12,760 nucleotides of DNA, taken from contig DCFP01000177.1 of assembly GCA_002319925.1 (NCBI GenBank), forward strand, positions 33,621 to 46,380, written 5' to 3'. This stretch comes from Holophagaceae bacterium UBA1801. GTDB lineage: Bacteria > Acidobacteriota > Holophagae > Holophagales > Holophagaceae. A program made the translations under genes and the position numbers. Of this stretch, positions 5,837-11,296 are shown one piece after another; position 1 is the first letter of the stretch; every line of letters begins with the position of its first letter. The notes under the pieces are model-generated. The model did no database searches. It saw only the letters and a program-made list of their open reading frames with translations, and was not told where the DNA came from.

Positions 5837-7723
5837 TCATGACTCAACATGGATCGCGTTCCTCTTGCAGACATCCATGCACACACCACAGCGCGTGCAG
5901 AGCGAATCATCGATGGTGTGCCGGGCCTTCTTCCCGCCCTGGATGGCCTTCGTGCCGCACTGCGCGTTGCAAGCCATGCAGCCGTCGCACGAATCGTCGA
6001 TGACGTAGCGGATGAGGGTCTTACACACCTTGGCGGAACACCGATGCTCGTGGATGTGCGAGATGTATTCCTCTTCGAAGTAGCGCATCGTGGACAGCAG
6101 CGGATTGGCCGCGGTCTGTCCCAGCCCGCACAGCGAGGCCGTCTGCACGGTGGTGCTGAGGTCCTTCAGGAGTTCCAGATCGCCCTCGCGGCCCTCGCCC
6201 TTGCAGATGCGGTCGACGATGGCGCAAAGCTGTGCCAGCCCCTCCCGGCAGGAGACGCACTTGCCGCAGGATTCGTCGGCAAGGAAGTGGAGGAAGTAGC
6301 GTGCGAGATCCACCATGCACGTGGATTCGTCCATGACGATCATGCCGCCGGAGCCCATCATGGAGCCCGCCTCCGTGAGCCGGTCGAAGTCCACCGGCAG
6401 ATCCAGCAGGGATTCCGGCAAGCAGCCGCCGGAGGGACCACCAGTCTGCACGGCCTTGAACTTCTTGCCCGGCGGGGGCCCGCCCCCCACATCCCAGATG
6501 ATGTGGCGGAGGGTCGATCCCATGGGCACTTCCACCAGGCCGGTGTTGTTCACTTTCCCGACCAGAGCGAAGATCTTGGTGCCCTTGCTGCCGCCCCAGG
6601 GATCCTTGGAGACATCACCGGTGCCGATGGAAGTGAACCACTCCAGCCCGCGGCTGATGATGAGCGGCACGTTGGCCCAGGTCTCGACGTTGTTCAAGTT
6701 GGTGGGTTTGTCGAAGAGGCCTTGTTCCGCGGTGTGGATGTGCTTGGCCCGTGGCTCACCGACGAAACCTTCGATGGAGGCCATGAGTGCCGTAGATTCG
6801 CCACAGACGAAGGCGCCACCGCCCTTGTTGATGAGGATGTCGAAATCCAGCTCCGTGCCAAGGATTCCTTTGCCCAGCAGACCGCACCGGCGTGCCTGCT
6901 CGATGGCTCGGGTCAGTCTCTCCACGGCCAGGGGGTACTCGTTGCGGACATAGATGTAGCCCTTAGGCTGGCCCGGGAAACCGATTGCGAAGGCGCCGAG
7001 GATCATGCCTTCAAGAACGAGGTGCGGATTGCCCTCCATCAGGGCGCAGTCCATGAAGGCGCCGGGATCGCCTTCGTCGCCATTGCAGAGGATGTAGCGG
7101 ATCCCGTCCGCGGCGTGAGCCTTGCGGCAGCTCTGCCACTTGACCCCCGCCGGGAAGCCGCCGCCCCCCCGGCCGCGGAGGCCACTGCGCAAGATGAGGT
7201 CGACGATTTCCTCGGGCTTTCGCTCCTGCAGCACCTTGCCCAGGGCTGCATATCCACCGACGGCTATGTAGTCGTCGATGGAGTCCGGATCGATCTGCCC
7301 GTTGAAGGCCAGCAGTGACCGCGTCTGGTGGCGATAGAAGGGGACATCCTGCTCGCGTTCGTAGGTTCTGCCATCGGAGTCGGTGTAGAGCAGGCGCTGG
7401 ATCGCCGTTCCCTTCTCAACGGTTTCGGTGAGGATCTCAGGGACATCGATTGCTTTGACCCGCTGATAAAAAATGCTCTGGGGTTGGACCACTACCACGG
7501 GACTCCGCTCGCAGAATCCCTGGCAGCCCGTGACACGCAGTTCCACCTCCAGGTTCGATTTCGCGATCTCCTCCCGGAAGACTTCCGCCAGGCCCCGTGC
7601 ACCGCAGGCGCGGCAACCGGTACCGGCGCAGACCGATACGATCTTTCGGTCAGGGCCGCGCACGGCTTGGAGCTGCCTGCGATAGGCCTCCAGATCTGCG
7701 ACCGAATGGAATCGTGTTTCCAT
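5837..7723 (-). CDS. NuoF/HydB-like NADH-binding flavoprotein with extra ferredoxin domains
   Basis: The 628-residue flavin subunit that should bind NAD(H) and FMN. Domains: thioredoxin-like [2Fe-2S] domain (about 25-110; C32, C37, C67, C71); the FMN/NADH domain (about 170-350) with GLRGRGGGGFPAG (181-193), NGDEGDPGAF (214-223) and CGESTALMASIEG (307-319); an SLBB-like domain; the [4Fe-4S] site C486, C489, C492 plus C532; a His/Cys cluster (H556, H558, H560, C562, C567) that may bind a metal; and a C-terminal ferredoxin domain with C579-C582-C585-C589 and C609-C612-C615-C619. Ordinary NuoF is about 430 residues and lacks both terminal extensions. This layout matches HydB of electron-bifurcating hydrogenases and related Bfu-type enzymes. 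It begins 3 bp after the NuoE-like stop. Bifurcation is inferred from architecture only; plain NAD+ reduction is the alternative. Confidence 0.94.
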   Translation of the reverse strand: METRFHSVADLEAYRRQLQAVRGPDRKIVSVCAGTGCRACGARGLAEVFREEIAKSNLEVELRVTGCQGFCERSPVVVVQPQSIFYQRVKAIDVPEILTETVEKGTAIQRLLYTDSDGRTYEREQDVPFYRHQTRSLLAFNGQIDPDSIDDYIAVGGYAALGKVLQERKPEEIVDLILRSGLRGRGGGGFPAGVKWQSCRKAHAADGIRYILCNGDEGDPGAFMDCALMEGNPHLVLEGMILGAFAIGFPGQPKGYIYVRNEYPLAVERLTRAIEQARRCGLLGKGILGTELDFDILINKGGGAFVCGESTALMASIEGFVGEPRAKHIHTAEQGLFDKPTNLNNVETWANVPLIISRGLEWFTSIGTGDVSKDPWGGSKGTKIFALVGKVNNTGLVEVPMGSTLRHIIWDVGGGPPPGKKFKAVQTGGPSGGCLPESLLDLPVDFDRLTEAGSMMGSGGMIVMDESTCMVDLARYFLHFLADESCGKCVSCREGLAQLCAIVDRICKGEGREGDLELLKDLSTTVQTASLCGLGQTAANPLLSTMRYFEEEYISHIHEHRCSAKVCKTLIRYVIDDSCDGCMACNAQCGTKAIQGGKKARHTIDDSLCTRCGVCMDVCKRNAIHVES

Positions 7724-7726
7724 GCC

Positions 7727-8182
7727 TTATCCCTTCAGCTTCTTGAGGAGCCTGCCGAGTGTCTGCGTGCTCAACTGCCCGTGATATTCCCCATCGATGA
7801 TCGCCAACGGGCCCATGGCGCAGGCCCCAACGCAATTTACCGTCTCCAGGGTCAGCCGAAGATCGGCGGTGGTCTCGCCCGGCCCGATGCCATGCTCGCG
7901 TTCAACATGCTCCACCAGCCGCTGGGCTCCGCGAACGTGGCAGGCGGTGCCCATGCAGATGGTGCAAACGTGCTTGCCGCGCGGCTTCAGGCTGAAGGAT
8001 GAGAAGAAGGTTGCCATGCCGTAGACGCGCGATAGGGGCACATTCAATCCGGCGGCGACGTGGGCCAGCGATTCCCGCGGCAGCCAGTTCTCGTTCCCCT
8101 GGATGTCCTGGAGGGTGGCGAGCAGCTCGGAGGGCCTGTGGCCATGCGATGCGAGGATGGATTCGAGTTCAGCGTTTTCCAT
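7727..8182 (-). CDS. NuoE/HydC-like [2Fe-2S] subunit
   Basis: A 151-residue thioredoxin-fold [2Fe-2S] protein, the usual partner of NuoF. The N-terminal helical bundle (1-60) contains LQDIQGNENWLPRESLAHVA and VYGMATFFSSF, close to the family pattern. The cluster ligands are C76 and C81 in CMGTACHVRG and C117 and C121 in CVGACAMGP. C73 is an additional cysteine. The family normally passes electrons to or from the FMN of NuoF, and in bifurcating enzymes this subunit is part of the minimal core. The start at 8182 fits the family N-terminus but has no clear ribosome-binding site, and a repeat element lies just upstream. Translation might therefore depend on an unrecognised signal in the 191-bp gap. 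It is followed after 3 bp by the NuoF-like gene. Confidence 0.94.
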   Translation of the reverse strand: MENAELESILASHGHRPSELLATLQDIQGNENWLPRESLAHVAAGLNVPLSRVYGMATFFSSFSLKPRGKHVCTICMGTACHVRGAQRLVEHVEREHGIGPGETTADLRLTLETVNCVGACAMGPLAIIDGEYHGQLSTQTLGRLLKKLKG

Positions 8183-8220
8183 AGGGACCGTGGGTAAGAG
8201 ATTGGGTGCGAAGAGAAAGG

Positions 8221-8342
8221 AGATTCACCACCAAGACACCAAGAGCACCAAGAAAGACACCAAGAAAAGTGGGAAGAAATTCATGGGTTCACTTGGGAAT
8301 GGGTCGTTCAACCTCCATCCATTTTTTCTTGGTGGCGAATCT
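8221..8342. repeat. Repeat element with tandem CACCAAGA units and inverted ends, inside AOR operon
   Basis: CACCAAGA occurs four times in 8229-8265 (at 8229, 8237, 8246 and 8258), and its complement TCTTGGTG occurs at 8327-8334. The outer ends AGATTCACCACCAAG (8221-8235) and CTTGGTGGCGAATCT (8328-8342) are inverted with one mismatch, so the whole 122-bp unit is bounded by terminal inverted repeats. It is non-coding and AT-richer than its surroundings. It lies between the moaD-like and nuoE-like genes on the likely shared transcript. It is a different sequence family from the element between leuB and leuC but has the same design: short degenerate units enclosed in a palindrome. Confidence 0.75.
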
Positions 8343-8373
8343 TTTACAGCGACGTTGCGTGCGAATCCCGGCG

Positions 8374-8646
8374 TCAGCCACCTGCGACCATGGGGAAGAG
8401 GCTGATGGTGTCTTCGGGCTGAAGCCGCGTGTCGAGGCCGTCCAGGTGCAAGATGTGCTGTCCGTTCACCAGCACGATGATCGTTTCACTGAGCCGGCCT
8501 TCGGGCAGGATGCGGCGCCGGAAGGGCTCCCCGTGCCGCTCCGCGAGCCCCTGCAGGAGCTCGCGGAGCGATTGAGCCGGGGTGGTCCACTCCAGTTCAA
8601 GGCACCCTGTCAGGGGCCGGATGTTGGCGAAATACTTGACGCGCAT
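8374..8646 (-). CDS. MoaD/ThiS-family sulfur carrier protein
   Basis: A 90-residue beta-grasp protein beginning MRVKYFANIRPLTG and ending in SLFPMVAGG. The C-terminal Gly-Gly is the site that is adenylated and thiocarboxylated in MoaD, which donates sulfur to form the dithiolene of molybdopterin. The PEDTISLFPMVAGG ending is canonical. It begins 3 bp after the AOR stop with no visible ribosome-binding site of its own, so it is probably translated by coupling. Small MoaD-like genes commonly accompany AOR-family enzymes, whose tungsten is held by two pterins. It may serve that enzyme's cofactor specifically, while other Mo/W cofactor genes lie elsewhere. ThiS is a less likely reading because no thiamine genes are nearby. 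Confidence 0.88.
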   Translation of the reverse strand: MRVKYFANIRPLTGCLELEWTTPAQSLRELLQGLAERHGEPFRRRILPEGRLSETIIVLVNGQHILHLDGLDTRLQPEDTISLFPMVAGG

Positions 8647-8649
8647 GGA

Positions 8650-10455
8650 TCAAACGAGGGCGAGATCCTTGAGTTTCTCCTGGGTTGGAACCCCATTCTC
8701 GTCCCAGCCCCGCAGCTTGTAGTACTCGGGGAGCATCTCGGCGAGGTGGTTCACCTCGCCTTTGGAAGGGCCTGTCGCGATGGGACACTTGAGAAGGCGT
8801 TCGGGCAAAGTGTCATCCGCGTTGGTGAAACCGGCCTTGAGGTTGAAGTTGCGTTCCAGGTTCCAGATGCGTTCGCCCGTCTTCAGGTAGTCATCGAGGG
8901 TGTAGGTCACGCCGGTCAGCGCGGTGAGCATGGCGGCGAAGTCCTCGCCGGTCATGCCGAAGGTGCCGAAGAGGCAGGCGCCCGAGGAGTCGATGGCTGC
9001 GGTCAAGTCCTGGAAGATCTTCACCCACTGGGGCTTTTCGGCCGTGACGTGAGGATCCAGCTTCGCTCCGCACCCGAGCACTTCCACGGAGATCGTGTAG
9101 CCGCGCACATGGCAGCCGCCCCGGTTGCTGGTGGCGTAGTTGAGCCCGATGCCCTGCACGCCGCGCGGATCGTAGGCTGGCATCTCCTGCTTCTTGACGG
9201 ACATGGAGAACTCGGGATGGCCGAAGGCCTCCGCCAGGCGATACGAACCCTTGCCCAGCAGTTTGCCGAAACCTTCGCCCTGGCCGGTCAGGCGCGTGGC
9301 CTCCAGGAGGGATTCCGCATTGCCGAAGTGCAAATCGAGGCCGCCCGTGTCTTTCAGGGTGATGTGCCCCGCTTCGAAGAGGTCCATGGCGCAGGCGATG
9401 GTGGCGCCCAAGGTGATGCTGTCGAGGCCATATTCGTTGCACAGGTAGTTCGTCTTGACGATGGCGTCGAGGTCGTCCACACCGCAATCGGCGCCCATGC
9501 TCCAGGCCGCTTCGTATTCCGGGCCTTCCCCTGAGCTGGCGAACTTGGGGTTGGCCACGCGGGTCACGCGCCCGCAGCTTATCACACAGGAATAGCAGCC
9601 CTTGGGGCGGACCAGCTGGGTTTCGGCCAGGCTCTCACCGCCGGTCTTGTTGGCAGTGGGGAAGTAGCCATCGCGGAAGTTCTTGGTGGGAAGCGCCCCG
9701 GTCTCGTTCAGGATGTTGACCAGCACATCGGTACCGTAGGCCTTGAGACCTGCGCCGCCCACGGGATGATTCTTCACGCCCTCCCGCGCTTTCATGACCG
9801 CGGCGGTGAAGGCACTGGGATCGGCCACCTTCACGGCGCCGGTGCCCATGACCACCACGGCCTTCAGATTCTTGGAGCCCATGACGGCACCCACGCCTGA
9901 GCGGCCCGCAGCGCGGTGCATGTCGTTCATGATGGATGCAAATAAGACCATGTTCTCGCCGGCGGGCCCAATGCAGGCCACCTTGGCCTCCTCGTCTGTC
10001 TCGGCCCGGAGTGCATCGGAGGTGTTGGGAACCTGCTTGCCCCAGATGTGGGAGGCATCCTTGAGTTCGACCTTGTCATCCTTGATCCAGAGGTAGACCG
10101 GCTTCGGGGCTTTTCCTTCGAAGATCACCATGTCGTATCCCGCGTACTTCATTTCGGGACCGAAGGAACCACCGGAATTGGAGGCCGCGATGGTGCCCGT
10201 CAGCGGGCCCTTGGTGACCACCTCGTAGCGTCCTCCCGAGGGAGCGAAAGTGCCCGAGAAGGGACCCGGAGCGAAGATGAGTTTGTTCTCTGGGGAGAGC
10301 GGATCCACCTTTGGGTCCACCTCGTCAGAGAAGACTTTGGACCCCAGGCCGCGGGCGCCAAGGAATCGCTTGGCATCCTGCGGATCCGTGGCCTCCTTGG
10401 TGATGCGGCCCGTGGTGAGGTTCACGCGGAGGACTGTTCCAACCCATCCGTACAT
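8650..10455 (-). CDS. Aldehyde ferredoxin oxidoreductase family catalytic subunit (tungsten/bis-pterin)
   Basis: Catalytic subunit of 601 residues, normal AOR length, expected to interconvert an aldehyde and its carboxylic acid at a W (or Mo) bis-pyranopterin site. N-terminal landmarks are GWVGTVLRVNL (3-13), FLGARGLGSK (31-40) and FAPGPFSGT (61-69). The [4Fe-4S] ligands are C287, C290 and C294 in GCYSCVISCGR and C494 in DSSGACLFGTF; that last segment is also the usual pterin-binding DxxGxC motif. E313 in GPEYEAAW and H449 in RGGCHVRGY correspond by motif to active-site Glu and His of Pyrococcus AOR. The ATG at 10455 has AGGAGG seven bases upstream and lies 2 bp after the ferredoxin stop; a reading frame continues further upstream but only in the shadow of the ferredoxin gene. 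A benzoyl-CoA reductase (BamB-like) function is the main alternative. Substrate and metal are not determinable here. Confidence 0.93.
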   Translation of the reverse strand: MYGWVGTVLRVNLTTGRITKEATDPQDAKRFLGARGLGSKVFSDEVDPKVDPLSPENKLIFAPGPFSGTFAPSGGRYEVVTKGPLTGTIAASNSGGSFGPEMKYAGYDMVIFEGKAPKPVYLWIKDDKVELKDASHIWGKQVPNTSDALRAETDEEAKVACIGPAGENMVLFASIMNDMHRAAGRSGVGAVMGSKNLKAVVVMGTGAVKVADPSAFTAAVMKAREGVKNHPVGGAGLKAYGTDVLVNILNETGALPTKNFRDGYFPTANKTGGESLAETQLVRPKGCYSCVISCGRVTRVANPKFASSGEGPEYEAAWSMGADCGVDDLDAIVKTNYLCNEYGLDSITLGATIACAMDLFEAGHITLKDTGGLDLHFGNAESLLEATRLTGQGEGFGKLLGKGSYRLAEAFGHPEFSMSVKKQEMPAYDPRGVQGIGLNYATSNRGGCHVRGYTISVEVLGCGAKLDPHVTAEKPQWVKIFQDLTAAIDSSGACLFGTFGMTGEDFAAMLTALTGVTYTLDDYLKTGERIWNLERNFNLKAGFTNADDTLPERLLKCPIATGPSKGEVNHLAEMLPEYYKLRGWDENGVPTQEKLKDLALV

Positions 10456-10457
10456 CG

Positions 10458-10934
10458 TCACACCTCCTGGATGGCCGCTTTGAATTTGGCGGCGAAGGCT
10501 TTCTTGCGGGAACGCGTGGAGATCGAGTCGTCGATGAATTCCAGCGCCTTGCTGGGGCAGAACTTCACGCACTCGGGGCTGCCGTCGCACTGGTCGCATT
10601 TCAGGATCGCGCCTGAAACACCGTCGTAGACGGCATTGCCGAAGGGGCAGGCCATCGTGCACATGCGGCAGCCGATGCATTTGGCACGGTTGTATTCGAC
10701 GAGATCGGCGCCCTTGGCGCGGGATAGCGCGCCTGTAGGACAGACCTTCATGCAGGAGGCCTCGTCGCACTGCTGGCACATCATGGGCACGGAGAAGCCC
10801 TCCCGCTCCCAGGTATAGACGTGGACGCGCGTGGCCGCGGCGCGGAACTGCGATTCGTGGCCGTAGGAGCACGCCAGCGTGCAGTTGTGGCACCCCGTGC
10901 ATTTATCGGGATGGATCATGAGAACTTTCGTCAT
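10458..10934 (-). CDS. Four-cluster [4Fe-4S] ferredoxin subunit (AorA/BamC-like)
   Basis: A 158-residue polyferredoxin with sixteen motif cysteines in four groups: C12-C15-C18-C22, C53-C56-C61-C65, C86-C89-C92-C96 and C113-C116-C122-C126. This is the arrangement of DmsB/HycB-type electron-transfer subunits and predicts four [4Fe-4S] clusters. It has no signal peptide or twin-arginine motif, so it is cytoplasmic. The ATG at 10934 follows AGGAG by seven bases and gives MTKVLMIHPDKCTGC. It is first in the operon and nearly abuts the AOR gene, as in the AorA-AorB pair of Aromatoleum and the BamC-BamB pair of benzoyl-CoA reductase. It probably conducts electrons from the AOR cluster towards the NuoEFG-like module. 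Confidence 0.92.
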   Translation of the reverse strand: MTKVLMIHPDKCTGCHNCTLACSYGHESQFRAAATRVHVYTWEREGFSVPMMCQQCDEASCMKVCPTGALSRAKGADLVEYNRAKCIGCRMCTMACPFGNAVYDGVSGAILKCDQCDGSPECVKFCPSKALEFIDDSISTRSRKKAFAAKFKAAIQEV

Positions 10935-11103
10935 AGAGGTTCTCCTGTGGTGAAGTTGAAGAAGGACGTCGAACGGGCAATCGCGTGGAAATGGAGACAA
11001 ACGGAGGCCAACCCATCCTCAGGGCTCCGCGTGCGAGGAGCAGAGACGGCGATGGTTGATCGAATGGATGCATGGAGGCCGAGGAGCGGCCTGAGCATCA
11101 AGA

Positions 11104-11118
11104 GCAAGACCCAAGCCA
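11104..11118 (-). promoter_or_regulatory. Candidate sigma-54 (-24/-12) promoter of AOR operon
   Basis: Read on the minus strand this is TGGCTTGGGTCTTGC. Against the sigma-54 consensus TGGCAC-N5-TTGC, the -24 GG and -12 GC are present with exactly ten bases between them, and TGGC and TTGC are intact; two bases differ. Transcription would start near 11093, about 160 bases before the ferredoxin start. A sigma-54 activator gene divergent from it strengthens the call. Confidence 0.7.
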
Positions 11119-11198
11119 GTTTCGCGGGCCGAAATAACAGCCCGGGAACCCGCAGTTACCCATGTACCATCGCTTCGGATCCGAGGGGCGCCGTTACA

Positions 11199-11212
11199 TG
11201 TGACATGTCACA
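11199..11212. promoter_or_regulatory. Perfect 14-bp palindrome, candidate activator-binding site
   Basis: TGTGACATGTCACA is a perfect palindrome about 80 bp upstream of the -24 element of the sigma-54 promoter, the usual distance for an enhancer bound by an AcoR/NtrC-type hexamer. It also contains an ACATGT-G-ACATGT direct repeat with the preceding bases (11196-11208). Confidence 0.5.
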
Positions 11213-11215
11213 GGT

Positions 11216-11239
11216 GTCTCAGTGCGTGCCATGTGAGAC
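11216..11239. promoter_or_regulatory. Inverted repeat GTCTCA-N12-TGAGAC, candidate second enhancer site
   Basis: GTCTCA (11216-11221) and TGAGAC (11234-11239) are perfect complements separated by 12 bp, next to the 14-bp palindrome. Paired upstream sites are common for sigma-54 activators. The half-sites differ from the neighbouring palindrome, so only one of the two may be the true operator. Confidence 0.4.
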
Positions 11240-11296
11240 GCTTATGCCCTGGGTGGCAATTGCTTTTCGCCGCCGGGGATTATGATTGTGGGTGCT

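Larger units (their letters stand above)
10935..11296. promoter_or_regulatory. Divergent control region between AOR operon and sigma-54 activator
   Basis: A 362-bp stretch without a credible gene; open frames across it have no recognisable protein features. It holds a sigma-54 promoter candidate facing the operon and two palindromic sites at enhancer distance (listed separately). A short GC hairpin, CGGGC (11125-11129) with GCCCG (11140-11144), lies around an AT-rich GAAATAACA that might be a bend site. The roughly 160-bp leader from the predicted transcription start to the ferredoxin ATG shows nothing I recognise. Confidence 0.6.

Noticed and set aside
5849..7318. A 489-codon open frame on the plus strand
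   Set aside because: It is fully antisense to the NuoF-like gene, whose cofactor motifs are unambiguous. Its translation shows no recognisable domain and is rich in His/Ala/Gly, as expected for a GC-rich shadow.
5059..8182. Bifurcating [FeFe]-hydrogenase or respiratory complex I fragment
   Set aside because: There is no H-cluster domain in the NuoG-like subunit, and no membrane Nuo subunits occur in the window; the AOR gene is the only catalytic partner present.
8229..8265. Tandem CACCAAGA units considered as a CRISPR-like array
   Set aside because: The units are 8 bp with 0-4 bp between them, there are no spacers of 25-45 bp, and no cas genes are nearby.
8206..9534. A 442-codon open frame on the plus strand
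   Set aside because: It is antisense to the AOR and MoaD-like genes and begins within the CACCAAGA repeat. No protein family features are visible.
5059..10455. Benzoyl-CoA reductase (Bam) cluster
   Set aside because: BamDEF (Hdr-like and selenoprotein subunits) and other aromatic degradation genes are absent, and the order with a MoaD-like gene differs. It remains a weak alternative for the AOR subunit alone.
11199..11212. TGTGACATGTCACA as a CRP/FNR-type site
   Set aside because: CRP sites need TGTGA-N6-TCACA; here the spacer is 4 bp, and the position relative to a sigma-54 promoter fits an enhancer better.
11261..11275. TGGCAATTGC near the activator start as a plus-strand sigma-54 promoter
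   Set aside because: The spacing between the possible -24 GG and -12 GC is 9 or 12 bases, not 10.
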